Made by a program: the position numbers and the translations under genes
Part shown: in pieces, positions 15,991 through 24,377 of the stretch
Layout: every line of letters starts with the position of its first letter
Numbering within the stretch: position 1 is the first letter of the stretch
The notes under the pieces: generated by a model
Told to the model about the DNA's origin: nothing
The model's input: the letters and a program-made list of their open reading frames with translations, nothing else
Database searches by the model: none
Assembly (NCBI GenBank): GCA_905214325.1
Contig: CAJMLT010000016.1
Coordinates: 1-29,733 of the forward strand
Source of the DNA: an uncultured bacterium
GTDB lineage: Bacteria > Actinomycetota > Coriobacteriia > Coriobacteriales > Eggerthellaceae
DNA: 29,733 nt
Reading direction: 5' to 3'

Positions 15991-16087
15991 GAGGTATCAT
16001 GCCGATTGCCGGCTATTATGGAAAACGCCGTCTCGGTTTCAGGAGAACCCGAATCGGTGTGTTGGATAAGGAGGGAAAGGATCTGAT

Positions 16088-16534
16088 ATGAGCACAACGG
16101 ATGTGGGCGGTTTCGCGCGTCAGCTGGGAATCGTATTCACCAAGGAAACGAAGGATCGCGTCGAAGGAACGATGCCTATCGATTCGAGCAAGTTCCAGCC
16201 TTGGGGTTTCGTTCACGGTGGTTGTACCATTTCCTTTCTGGAATCCCTCGCCTCGCGTGCGGCGGAGATGAACGCCGACCTGGACAACGAGCGACCTTTC
16301 GGTGTCGATGTTCACGTCAAGCACAAGAAGCCCGGCCAGAAAGGCATGATGACCGGTTATGCCGAACTGGATCATATCGAGCGTAACAAGCAGTTTTGGA
16401 CCGTGGTCGCTCTTGATGATGAAGGCGATACCATTTCCGATGGTGTCATCATCACCAAAATCGTCACTCTGGCCCGCTTGGAGGAAAAGGAACGCGAACG
16501 TCAGGCGGCGAAAGCGGCGCAATCCGGCGAATGA
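16088..16534 (+). CDS. PaaI-family hotdog thioesterase
   Basis: A 148-residue single hotdog-fold protein. The core block is SSKFQPWGFVHGGCTISFLESLASRAA, matching the family pattern N/SxxGxxHGG followed by the central helix with a catalytic acidic residue (Glu in FLES). FGVDVHVKHKKPGQKGMMTGYAEL is the following strand pair. Such enzymes hydrolyse acyl-CoA esters; the branch includes PaaI and the DHNA-CoA thioesterases of menaquinone synthesis, and sequence alone does not choose between them. The C-terminal 20 residues are charged and probably helical. AAGGAGGGAAAGG precedes the start. It is downstream of hisI without an obvious functional link. Confidence 0.8.
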   Translation: MSTTDVGGFARQLGIVFTKETKDRVEGTMPIDSSKFQPWGFVHGGCTISFLESLASRAAEMNADLDNERPFGVDVHVKHKKPGQKGMMTGYAELDHIERNKQFWTVVALDDEGDTISDGVIITKIVTLARLEEKERERQAAKAAQSGE

Positions 16535-16609
16535 AGTTCGCCCCGATCGGTGACGAGGTGATCTCACCCGACGCCGCCGATTGTGCTGGCGCATCGCATG
16601 ACTTTGCGC

Positions 16610-16615
16610 TATACT
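16610..16615 (+). promoter_or_regulatory. -10 box for the pheST transcript
   Basis: TATACT immediately upstream of the T-box leader. No strong -35 is seen at 16-18 nt spacing. Confidence 0.4.
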
Positions 16616-16621
16616 CGCTCA

Positions 16622-16900
16622 CACTTAAACAAATGCTATGACGAAGACAGCACGATCTCCCGTCGTCATCCCCAGAGAGAAATTCCCCGGCTGAAAGAAT
16701 TTCGTTGACTTGGATCGTGATTCCCTTCATCAGCAGTACGTTCGAACGCAGGGTCGCCCGTTGGGGTGACGGATGTTCAGTAGGCGTGCCGGGTGCTCCC
16801 GTCATCGGGCATATAAAGTGGTCTGCCCTATGGTAGGCAACCGAGGTGGTACCGCGAGAACCCTTCTCGTCCTTGGATCAAGGATGTGAAGGGTTTTTTT
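16622..16900 (+). ncRNA. T-box leader, phenylalanine-specific, with terminator
   Basis: The leader has all main T-box parts. Stem I begins near 16634 and closes with the 16727-16735 strand; AGAGAG at 16674-16679 and GGCTGAAAG at 16689-16697 are the conserved distal stem I motifs. TTC at 16721-16723, just before the closing strand, is the likely specifier codon for tRNA-Phe. The T-box proper, AGGTGGTACCGCGAGAA, lies at 16844-16860. The terminator pairs AACCCTTC (16859-16866) with GAAGGGTT (16888-16895) and ends in a run of T. Uncharged tRNA-Phe would favour the antiterminator and raise pheST expression; this mechanism is established for T-boxes. Confidence 0.93.
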
Positions 16901-16921
16901 ATGGACGGAAAGGTTTACGCT

Positions 16922-17983
16922 ATGTCAGTAATCGAAGAGGTTCGAGCGCTCCACGAAAAGACGCTCGAAATGATCGCACGGACTTCCGACTCCGAAGCGC
17001 TTGAGGATATCCGCATCAAAGTGGTGGGCAAGTCGGGCTCTCTCACGGGGTATCTGCGTTCCATGGGTTCGGTTTTGGCCGAACATCGTGCCGAAGTGGG
17101 TAAAACGGTCAATGCTGCCCGCAACGAAATCGAAGAGGCACTCGAAAGGAAGAAACGCGAATTGGCCTCGGCGGAACTCGAGGCCCGTATGGAAGCCGAA
17201 GCACTCGACATCACCTTGCCCGGCCGCGCCCAGCAGATGGGCACACGCCATCTCATCAGCCGCATCACCGATGAAGTGGCCGAAGTGTTTTTAGGCATCG
17301 GTTACACCGTGGCACAAGGTCCCGAAATCGAAACGGACTACTACAATTTCGAGGCGCTGAACGCCCCCGCCGATCATCCCAGCCGCAGCATGCAGGATAC
17401 GTTCTACATCCGCGACCTTTCGGGCGATGCCTCTGTGGTACGCGGCGAATCCGACGTACTGCTGCGTACGCAGACCTCCGGTGTGCAGGTGCACGTCATG
17501 GAGGATCAGAAACCCCCCATCTATATCATCGCTCCCGGTAAGGTGTATCGTCGCGATGTCGCCGATCCCTCCCATCTGCCCCAGTTCAATCAGATCGAAG
17601 GGCTGGTCGTCGACAAGGGCATCACGTTCGGCGATCTCAAGGGTACGCTCGATTATTTCTGCAAGCAGATGTTCGGGCCCGATCGCAAGACACGCTTCCG
17701 TGCTCATTATTTCCCTTTCACCGAGCCTTCCGCCGAAGTGGACGTGAGTTGCGGAATCTGTCACGGGGAGGGCTGTCGTTTCTGCAAGGGAACGGGTTGG
17801 CTTGAAATCCTCGGGTGCGGCATGGTCGACCCCAATGTCTTGCGCTATTGCGGCATCGACCCGGAGGAGTATTCCGGGTTTGCCTTCGGTGTCGGCGTCG
17901 AACGCGTCGCCTGCCTCAAATACAATGTTCCGGATCTGCGTATGCTGCTCGAAGGTGACATGCGTTTCCTGCGTCAGTTCTAA
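16922..17983 (+). CDS. pheS: Phenylalanine-tRNA ligase alpha subunit
   Basis: A 353-residue class II synthetase subunit. The N-terminal 90 residues form the charged coiled coil that binds tRNA-Phe. The catalytic core has HLISRITDEVAEVF, the GPEIETDYYNFEALN block, HPSRSMQDTFYI, LLRTQTSGVQV (motif 2 region), QFNQIEGLVVDKGITF, and FGVGVERVACLKY (motif 3). A Cys-rich stretch CGICHGEGCRFCKGTGW is a normal feature of many bacterial PheS. ATG 16922 has GGAAAGG 9 nt before it; earlier in-frame starts at 16886 and 16901 fall in or next to the terminator. It is controlled by the T-box leader just upstream. Confidence 0.97.
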   Translation: MSVIEEVRALHEKTLEMIARTSDSEALEDIRIKVVGKSGSLTGYLRSMGSVLAEHRAEVGKTVNAARNEIEEALERKKRELASAELEARMEAEALDITLPGRAQQMGTRHLISRITDEVAEVFLGIGYTVAQGPEIETDYYNFEALNAPADHPSRSMQDTFYIRDLSGDASVVRGESDVLLRTQTSGVQVHVMEDQKPPIYIIAPGKVYRRDVADPSHLPQFNQIEGLVVDKGITFGDLKGTLDYFCKQMFGPDRKTRFRAHYFPFTEPSAEVDVSCGICHGEGCRFCKGTGWLEILGCGMVDPNVLRYCGIDPEEYSGFAFGVGVERVACLKYNVPDLRMLLEGDMRFLRQF

Positions 17984-18016
17984 AGCGGATCAGCGATTAG
18001 GTGAAGAGGAAGAACT

Positions 18017-20509
18017 ATGAAAGTATCTTTGAAATGGTTGAGTGAATACGTCGAGGTACCCACCGACATCAAAGCGTTTTGCGATCGTCTCGATCTGACG
18101 GGTACGGGTGTCGAAGGCGTCGAGGTGGCAGGTGCCACCTACGACAAGGTCTACGTCGGGCAGATCGTCGAGAAAAACGCTCATCCCGATTCGGATCATA
18201 TGTGGGTCTGTCAGGTGAGCGTGGGCGAGCGCAACGTCGATGATGCGGGCCAACCCGCTTTGTTGCAGATCGTCTGCGGCGCACAGAACTTCAATGCCGG
18301 GGATAAGATTCCCGTTGCCACGGTGGGTGCCCAGTTCGGTGACTTCAAGATCAAGAAGTCGAAACTGCGTGGCGTGGTGAGTTTCGGCATGAATTGCTCC
18401 GAGCGCGAGTTGGGTCTGGGGTCCGATCATGACGGTATCATGATCCTGCCCGCCGACGCACCGGTAGGTATGGCGTTTTCCGATTACATGAACCTTGCGA
18501 ACACCATTTTGGATCTCGAGATCACCCCGAACCGCCCTGATTGTTTGAGCGTGACGGGTTTCGCGCGTGAGGTCGGCGCGATGTATGGTTGCGATTGGAA
18601 TGATCCGCTTTCCGCTCTGGCATCGAAATTGCAGCTCGATCGGAATTCCGTTCCCGTCGATGACGCGGTGAGCGTGACTATCGAAGACGAGGTGCGCTGT
18701 CCCCGTTATTCGGCCCGTGTCATCCGCGGCTGCAAGGTGGGGCCGAGTCCCGATTGGATGGTCGAGCGCTTGAATGCGATCGGCCAGCGTTCCGTCAACA
18801 ACGTCGTGGATGTGACCAACTATATCCTGTTCCTCTTCGGGCAACCGTTGCATGCTTTCGATCTGGATACGCTCACCGATGCGAAGGGCCATGCGGATAT
18901 CGTCATCCGTAGTGCCGAAGAAGGCGAGAAGCTGGTCACGCTTGATGGTGAGGAGCGTACGCTGACCTCCGATATGACGGTCATTTCCACACCGGGGAAA
19001 GGCGCGGTGGCGCTTGCCGGAGTCATGGGAGGGCAGGACACCGAGGTTACCGAAGCTACGGTGAACATTCTTTTGGAAGCAGCCACCTTCGAACCCGGTC
19101 GCACCAGTCGGACCAGCCGCAATCTGGGCCTCATTTCCGAAAGCTCTCTGCGCTATGAGCGCGGCGTTGATGACCACGATATAGACCAGCGCAGTGCCGC
19201 CGCCGCCGCTTTGATCGCCGAACTTTCCGGTGGCAGCGTGGCGTATGCCGCGGGTAACGATGCGGGCATCGTGGATGTATGGCCGCGTGTCTTTGAACCT
19301 GCGCATCTCGAATTCCGCATTCCGCGTTTTCAGGCTATGATGGGCGAGGTTATTCCCCGTGATTTCATCGTGGATATCCTCGAGCGTCTGGGCTGCGGGG
19401 TTTCCGATGGTCCCGATGCCGATACGTTGCTCATCGTCGCCCCCACCTTCCGTCCCGATCTCGAGCGTGAAATCGATCTTTACGAAGAGGTTTTGCGACT
19501 CTACGGCATGGATCGCATTCCCGCGACCTTACCGGGCGGTCGCGGTCGCATCGGTGTGCGCAGCGAGGCGGAACATGCCCGCGATAAAGTGCATGCCGCC
19601 ATGCGTGCAAGCGGGCTCAATGAAACCATGACCTATTCGTTCGCGCGAACGGACGAACTCGACGCATTGCGCATGAACGGCGAAGGCATGGGTCGGGCCG
19701 TCGAACTTCTCAACCCCATGAATGCCGAACAGGCCGTCATGCGTCGTAGCATCATTCCCGGGCTGTTGCGCAGTGTCGCCTACAATCAAAGTCATGGTGT
19801 GTCCAACATTCAGCTCTATGAATTGGGCAACGTGTTCTTCGCCCATGAAGGACATAAGCGCCCCAAGGAGAAGGAGAAGTTGGCCGGCGTCCTGGCCGGT
19901 GCGATGGGCGATGCGGCATGGAATGATACGCCGCAGCCCTTCGATTTCTTCGATGCCAAAGGCGTTGTCGAATCACTTCTGCGCGAATTGGCCGTTCCCA
20001 AGGTGCGCTTCAAGGCCGTCGACTCCGATGAGATGACCTTCATTCAGCCGGGTCGCGGTGCCGAGGTTCTTTCCGGAGGTACGACGATCGGATGGGTGGG
20101 TGAGCTACATCCCCTCGCGGTCGAAGCCTACGAAGCTCAGGCTTCGGTGGTCGCTTTCGAGTTGGATATGCATGCCCTCATCTCCACCATGCGCCCTGCA
20201 CGTGACTATGTGGATGTTCCCGTCTATCCGGCGGTCACCATCGATGTCGCGTTCGTAGTTGACGAAGAGGTTACCCATGAGCGCCTGGTGCAGTGCATGG
20301 GCTCTGCGGGTGGTAAACTGCTCGACAGCGTGGCGCTGTTCGACGTCTATCGCGATAAGCTCCGTTTGGGAGCGGGTAAGAAGTCCATGGCCTACGCGCT
20401 CGAGTATCGCGCAGCCGATCGCACGCTTACCGCATCCGAGGTCGACAAGCAGCATGCCCGTCTCGTCAAGAAAGTCTGTTCCGCCACCGGTGCGGAGGTT
20501 CGCGCATAA
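18017..20509 (+). CDS. pheT: Phenylalanine-tRNA ligase beta subunit
   Basis: An 830-residue subunit of the alpha2beta2 synthetase. In order: N-terminal MKVSLKWLSEYVEV; an EMAP/tRNA-binding OB-fold (residues 40-160, including HPDSDHMWVCQV and VCGAQNFNAGDKIPVA); the B3/B4 editing domain around residues 210-400 (DVTNYILFLFGQPLHAFD, then VIASTPGKGAVALAGVMGG); the B5 domain (residues 405-480); the synthetase-like core (LRRSIIPGLLRSVAYNQ); and the C-terminal anticodon-binding FDX-ACB domain (KSMAYALEYRAADRTLT). Length is typical. It follows pheS by 33 nt with AGGAAGAA before the ATG. Confidence 0.97.
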   Translation: MKVSLKWLSEYVEVPTDIKAFCDRLDLTGTGVEGVEVAGATYDKVYVGQIVEKNAHPDSDHMWVCQVSVGERNVDDAGQPALLQIVCGAQNFNAGDKIPVATVGAQFGDFKIKKSKLRGVVSFGMNCSERELGLGSDHDGIMILPADAPVGMAFSDYMNLANTILDLEITPNRPDCLSVTGFAREVGAMYGCDWNDPLSALASKLQLDRNSVPVDDAVSVTIEDEVRCPRYSARVIRGCKVGPSPDWMVERLNAIGQRSVNNVVDVTNYILFLFGQPLHAFDLDTLTDAKGHADIVIRSAEEGEKLVTLDGEERTLTSDMTVISTPGKGAVALAGVMGGQDTEVTEATVNILLEAATFEPGRTSRTSRNLGLISESSLRYERGVDDHDIDQRSAAAAALIAELSGGSVAYAAGNDAGIVDVWPRVFEPAHLEFRIPRFQAMMGEVIPRDFIVDILERLGCGVSDGPDADTLLIVAPTFRPDLEREIDLYEEVLRLYGMDRIPATLPGGRGRIGVRSEAEHARDKVHAAMRASGLNETMTYSFARTDELDALRMNGEGMGRAVELLNPMNAEQAVMRRSIIPGLLRSVAYNQSHGVSNIQLYELGNVFFAHEGHKRPKEKEKLAGVLAGAMGDAAWNDTPQPFDFFDAKGVVESLLRELAVPKVRFKAVDSDEMTFIQPGRGAEVLSGGTTIGWVGELHPLAVEAYEAQASVVAFELDMHALISTMRPARDYVDVPVYPAVTIDVAFVVDEEVTHERLVQCMGSAGGKLLDSVALFDVYRDKLRLGAGKKSMAYALEYRAADRTLTASEVDKQHARLVKKVCSATGAEVRA

Positions 20510-20523
20510 CGAAGGAAGCTACG

Positions 20524-20985
20524 ATGGCCAAACAACTTATTTCAGCCGACGGAAGTCCCTATTCGGTGTGGCAGCGAAGGACGCGCTTCTTCTGTCTGAT
20601 CATGCTGTTCTGGGGGATTGCCGAGGTGGCTATCGGCATCACGTTCGTCATCCTCATGCATTTTCTCGACATCTCCTCCATCGAACCGATGGAGGGTGTC
20701 GTGTTAGGTGCGGGCACGGCAATAAGTGGGGTCCTCAATATGATCGTGGCCGCACTCGGTCTTCGGGGTGCGCGGGATCCCAAGAAGATAACGCTGTTCT
20801 TCTGGATCGTACTCATCGATGCGGTGATGTCGTCGTGGCAGTTCGCCGGCAATTGGTCGTTGGGTCAGATCCATCCCGCCGCGGTGGTTTCCCTTATCGC
20901 CGTGCTGGTGCTTGCCGCCTGCGCGTGGAACGTTCGCGGACAGACGGGGTATTTCGACCACCACCCCCAACCGGGCGACGACTGA
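20524..20985 (+). CDS. Small four-helix membrane protein
   Basis: A 153-residue integral membrane protein of unknown function. Four hydrophobic stretches fall near residues 23-47, 60-82, 90-109 and 118-138, and the ends (MAKQLISADGSPYSVWQRRTR and YFDHHPQPGDD) are polar; the N-terminal Arg pair suggests the N-terminus is in the cytoplasm. No catalytic motif is visible. It starts 14 nt after pheT with GAAGGAAG before the ATG, so it is probably co-transcribed and under the same T-box, which may be incidental. Confidence 0.72.
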   Translation: MAKQLISADGSPYSVWQRRTRFFCLIMLFWGIAEVAIGITFVILMHFLDISSIEPMEGVVLGAGTAISGVLNMIVAALGLRGARDPKKITLFFWIVLIDAVMSSWQFAGNWSLGQIHPAAVVSLIAVLVLAACAWNVRGQTGYFDHHPQPGDD

Positions 20986-21019
20986 TAATCGCTCGGAGCT
21001 CATCTATGATTTCCATTCG

Positions 21020-21042
21020 ACACGCTGGGTGATCCGGCGTGT
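21020..21042 (+). terminator. Hairpin after the pheST operon
   Basis: ACACGCTGG (21020-21028) pairs with CCGGCGTGT (21034-21042), 9 bp with one wobble and loop GTGAT. The following bases are only moderately T-rich. Confidence 0.45.
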
Positions 21043-21047
21043 TCGTT

Positions 21048-21085
21048 CGTGCGCCTTTCCCATCTTCGGCGCACGCTTTCTCTTT
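21048..21085 (+). terminator. Second terminator after the pheST operon
   Basis: Perfect 8-bp arms CGTGCGCC (21048-21055) and GGCGCACG (21068-21075), 12-nt loop, followed by a pyrimidine-rich tail CTTTCTCTTT. This is the better of the two tandem terminators. Confidence 0.6.
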
Positions 21086-21101
21086 CACCTATGCCGCATC
21101 C

Positions 21102-21125
21102 GTGTGTTAACGCAACGTAACACAC
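21102..21125. promoter_or_regulatory. Inverted repeat upstream of the glutamate synthase operon
   Basis: Perfect 8-bp arms GTGTGTTA (21102-21109) and TAACACAC (21118-21125) with an 8-nt spacer. It lies about 100 nt before the first gene, near where a promoter is expected; TATTCT at 21154-21159 is a possible -10. Candidate operator. Confidence 0.45.
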
Positions 21126-21223
21126 AGTTCACACGCTGGAAACACGGGGATTCTATTCTTTCAGGAAGTTGGAAGGTGGACAGGGGTCCGCTTTCCGGTT
21201 TTGAAAATGAAAGAGGTGTGGAA

Positions 21224-22417
21224 ATGACCCTTCGCGAAGGAGACATCAGGATTCCTTCCGGATGCGCGATTGCGGGCATTATGGACAGAAGCGGTACTCG
21301 TCACGACGGTACCGACATATTGAAGGCCATAGAACTCATGCATGATCGATCCAATGGACTTGGTGGGGGATTCGCCGCTTACGGCATCTATCCCGACTAT
21401 AAGGACTTGTATGCGTTTCATCTGCTTTACGAGACCAAAGATGCCCGCATGCAGACGGAAGCGTTTCTCGACGACTGGTTCATCTGTGAGAAACAGGAGA
21501 AGATACCCACGGACAACGTGCGTACCATCCAGAATCCACCGCATATCTGGCGCTACTTCCTTGCGCCGAATCCGTCCAAGATCACGGAAAGCGACATGGA
21601 CGAAGCCGAATATACCATGCAGAAGGTGTTCTCCATCAATGCCCATATAGACGGGGCCTTCGTCGCCTCTTCGGGAAAGAACATGGGTGCCTTCAAAGGT
21701 GTCGGTTACCCGGAGGAGATCGGCGAATTCTACCGCATCCAGGATTACAAGGCGTGGCTGTGGACGGCGCATGGTCGCTTCCCTACCAATACGCCCGGCT
21801 GGTGGGGAGGAGCTCATCCTTTCACGCTTCTGAATTGGTCCATCGTCCATAACGGTGAGATATCGAGCTACGATGCGAACCGTCGCTACGTCGAACAGTT
21901 CGGCTACGATTGCCAGCTCAAAACCGATACGGAAGTCATCACCTATCTGTTCGATCTGCTCATCCGCCGTCACGGGTTTTCTCAGGAGACGGCGGCCCAC
22001 ATCATGACGGCCACCTCATGGGATGACATCGACCGCATGGATCCCGAACGGGCGGCTTATGAAACGGCTTTGCGTACCGTGTATTCCAGCGCGCTGGTCA
22101 ATGGACCCTTTTCGGTCATTCTCGGGTCCGAGGAAGGGCTGCTTGCCTTGAACGATCGTTTGAAGTTGCGTGCCCTTATGGTGGCCGAAAAGGAAAACAT
22201 GGTCTATCTGGCCAGCGAACAGGCGGCTATCGAGATCATCTGTCCCGACGCGCATGATGTCCGCTCCATCGAAGGTGGCGTTCCCTTCGTCGTGCAGCTC
22301 GACGAAGTGGCGGCGCGTAAGGCGACGGAATCTCCCTCCAATGAGCCGCTTCATGAAAAACCCAAGGCCAACCTCACCACGGCTGCGCCGACACGTACTC
22401 ATCGAAGGGGGGTCTAG
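21224..22417 (+). CDS. Glutamate synthase, glutaminase (class II amidotransferase) subunit
   Basis: A 397-residue Ntn-type glutaminase, the stand-alone first domain of a split, archaeal-type glutamate synthase. The nucleophile Cys is C14 in PSGCAIAGIMDRSG, so the first 13 residues would be a cleaved propeptide. Other marks are MHDRSNGLGGGFAAYGIYP, AHGRFPTN, NWSIVHNGEIS and LKTDTEVITYL, which bind the glutamine and form the oxyanion hole. The C-terminal 30 residues are a low-complexity Pro/Thr tail. The frame is open further upstream to 20912, but ATG 21224 has AAAGAGGTGTGG before it and gives the family N-terminus. It is the first gene of a five-gene operon. Confidence 0.88.
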   Translation: MTLREGDIRIPSGCAIAGIMDRSGTRHDGTDILKAIELMHDRSNGLGGGFAAYGIYPDYKDLYAFHLLYETKDARMQTEAFLDDWFICEKQEKIPTDNVRTIQNPPHIWRYFLAPNPSKITESDMDEAEYTMQKVFSINAHIDGAFVASSGKNMGAFKGVGYPEEIGEFYRIQDYKAWLWTAHGRFPTNTPGWWGGAHPFTLLNWSIVHNGEISSYDANRRYVEQFGYDCQLKTDTEVITYLFDLLIRRHGFSQETAAHIMTATSWDDIDRMDPERAAYETALRTVYSSALVNGPFSVILGSEEGLLALNDRLKLRALMVAEKENMVYLASEQAAIEIICPDAHDVRSIEGGVPFVVQLDEVAARKATESPSNEPLHEKPKANLTTAAPTRTHRRGV

Positions 22418-22419
22418 CG

Positions 22420-23925
22420 ATGTTGGATTATATGGTGCCCCGGTACAAGGTCGAACGCGATGATGGTCTGTGCATCCGCTGTGGCGTGTGCGAACGCTCC
22501 TGTGCCAACGAGGTTCATTCGGTTGACGAACAGCACGATAAGGTTATCGCGAAGCACGCGTCATGCGTCAACTGTCAACGCTGCGTCTGCATGTGTCCCA
22601 CCGGAGCGTTATCCATCGTGAAGTGGCCGCAGGTCGGCAACGGATCGAACAACTGGACGCTCGACTACATGCAGGATATCGCCAAGCAGGCTCAGACGGG
22701 GGCGGTGCTGCTGTCCTCCATGGGCAACCCCAAGCCCTATCCCATCTACTGGGATCACCTGTTGCTCAACGCGAGCCAGGTTACCAATCCGTCCATCGAT
22801 CCCTTGCGTGAGCCCATGGAAACCCGCGTGTTTTTAGGTGCTCGACCTCATGTTCTGAAGGTCAACGAACGTACCAAGCGGGTGGAAGAGCCCCTGCCGC
22901 CGCAGATCAAGCTCGATGTTCCCGTCATGTTTTCAGCCATGAGCTTCGGATCGATTTCCCTGAATGCTCAGAAGTCTCTCGCCATGGCGGCTCGGGAGTT
23001 GGGTACGTTTTTCAACACGGGTGAAGGCGGCCTCCATCGCGACCTCGAGGAATACGGTGATAACGCCATCGTTCAGGTGGCATCCGGGCGCTTCGGTGTC
23101 GACCCGCACTATCTCAATGCGGGATCGTGCATCGAGATAAAGATCGGACAAGGTGCCAAGCCCGGCATCGGCGGTCACCTTCCCGGTGAAAAGATAGATG
23201 CCGAGGTGTCCAAGACGCGCATGATTCCTCAGGGAACCGATGCCATATCGCCGGCACCCCATCACGACATTTATTCCATCGAAGATCTGCGCCAATTGAT
23301 TTTCTCCCTGAAAGAGGCCACGCGCTACCGTAAGCCCGTCTCGGTCAAGATAGCCGCCGTGCATAATGTTGCGGCCATCGCTTCGGGAATCGCACGAGCC
23401 GGCGCCGACATCATCGTCGTCGATGGATTCCGCGGCGGCACGGGAGCGGCTCCCTCGCGTATCCGTGACAATGTGGGTATTCCCATCGAATTGGCGCTGG
23501 CCGCCGTCGATCAACGCCTCCGTGACGAGGGCATCCGTTCGACGGTGTCCCTCGTCGCCGCCGGATCGTTGCGTTCCTCCGCCGATGTGGTTCGCGCTAT
23601 CGCCTTGGGAGCCGATGCCTGCTATATCGCTTCAGCGGCTATCATCGCGCTCGGCTGTCATCAGTGTCAGTCCTGTTCGAGTGGGAAATGCAACTGGGGC
23701 ATCGCCACCCAGCGGCCCGAGCTCACCAAGCGCTTGAACCCCGAGATCGGCGCCGAACGCGTGGTCAATCTCGTGCGTGCGTGGAATCATGAGATTCAGG
23801 AGATGATCGGTGGCATGGGCATAAACGCCATCGATTCGCTGCGGGGTAACCGTCTTATGCTACGCGGTGTCGGACTCAACGAAAAGGAATTGGAAATTCT
23901 CGGCGTGAAGTACGCGGGGGAGTGA
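22420..23925 (+). CDS. Glutamate synthase, FMN-binding subunit with N-terminal ferredoxin
   Basis: A 501-residue subunit. Residues 15-60 are a two-cluster ferredoxin domain: C18-x2-C21-x2-C24-x3-C28 and C49-x2-C52-x2-C55-x3-C59. The rest is the FMN/2-oxoglutarate domain of GltB: SAMSFGSISLNAQ, GEGGLHRDLEEYG, IKIGQGAKPGIGGHLPGEKI, ADIIVVDGFRGGTGAAPS, LVAAGSLRSSADV, and the 3Fe-4S Cys cluster GCHQCQSCSSGKCNWGIATQ. It makes glutamate from 2-oxoglutarate and the ammonia delivered by the glutaminase. AAGGGGGGT precedes the start, 2 nt after the glutaminase gene. The usual large-subunit ends are encoded as separate genes around it. Confidence 0.92.
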   Translation: MLDYMVPRYKVERDDGLCIRCGVCERSCANEVHSVDEQHDKVIAKHASCVNCQRCVCMCPTGALSIVKWPQVGNGSNNWTLDYMQDIAKQAQTGAVLLSSMGNPKPYPIYWDHLLLNASQVTNPSIDPLREPMETRVFLGARPHVLKVNERTKRVEEPLPPQIKLDVPVMFSAMSFGSISLNAQKSLAMAARELGTFFNTGEGGLHRDLEEYGDNAIVQVASGRFGVDPHYLNAGSCIEIKIGQGAKPGIGGHLPGEKIDAEVSKTRMIPQGTDAISPAPHHDIYSIEDLRQLIFSLKEATRYRKPVSVKIAAVHNVAAIASGIARAGADIIVVDGFRGGTGAAPSRIRDNVGIPIELALAAVDQRLRDEGIRSTVSLVAAGSLRSSADVVRAIALGADACYIASAAIIALGCHQCQSCSSGKCNWGIATQRPELTKRLNPEIGAERVVNLVRAWNHEIQEMIGGMGINAIDSLRGNRLMLRGVGLNEKELEILGVKYAGE

Positions 23926-23930
23926 TTGAT

Positions 23931-24377
23931 ATGAAGAAGATTTTCGCAATCGAAAACCTCTGTGTCGACTGTGGACGCTGCGAGGTCGCCTGTAAGACGT
24001 TTCATTCCGCGCATCAGGATCCGGTGAGCGCCTATCGCTACGAGGATTGCCCCGACCCCCGTATCCATGTTGAAGGGGATGCTGCTCTTTCCGTGGCGGT
24101 GAATTGCCGTCATTGCCCCGAGCCCCTCTGTGTCGAGGGATGTATTTCGGGTGCCATGCGCAAAGATCCCATCACGGGGGTGGTCACGTCCGACCCTGAA
24201 AAATGCGTCGGCTGTCGCACCTGTGTCTCCCTGTGTCCCTTCGGTGCCGTCCATGTCGAAGAGGTCGCCATCAAGTGTGACCTGTGCGGAGACGGTCGGG
24301 GGGCTCCCGGTGAGCCGAGTTGCGTGAAAACATGCCCCAACCGTGCCCTCATCTATGTTGAAAGCGAGGTGGGCTGA
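23931..24377 (+). CDS. Four-cluster ferredoxin-type electron-transfer subunit
   Basis: A 148-residue protein with 16 cysteines in four groups, as in HycB/DmsB-type subunits: CVDCGRCEVAC at residues 11-21, CRHCPEPLCVEGC, CVGCRTCVSLCPFGAV, and CDLC with a later CVKTCP. It should hold four [4Fe-4S] clusters and move electrons between a donor and the FMN subunit. ATG 23931 was chosen over the GTG that overlaps the previous stop because GGGGGAG then sits at proper distance. The gene ends directly before the oxidoreductase gene (TGA then ATG), suggesting tightly matched synthesis. Confidence 0.9.
   Translation: MKKIFAIENLCVDCGRCEVACKTFHSAHQDPVSAYRYEDCPDPRIHVEGDAALSVAVNCRHCPEPLCVEGCISGAMRKDPITGVVTSDPEKCVGCRTCVSLCPFGAVHVEEVAIKCDLCGDGRGAPGEPSCVKTCPNRALIYVESEVG

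Noticed and set aside
16741..16748. GTTCGAAC-like stretch resembling a tRNA T-loop
   Set aside because: No acceptor stem, D-arm or anticodon arm can be built; the bases lie in the T-box leader.
17990..19306. Long minus-strand open frame opposite pheT
   Set aside because: Antisense shadow of pheT, with composition typical of such shadows.
20912..21223. N-terminal extension of the glutaminase subunit
   Set aside because: The extension spans the end of the membrane protein gene and two terminator hairpins, and has no resemblance to the family; ATG 21224 is well supported.
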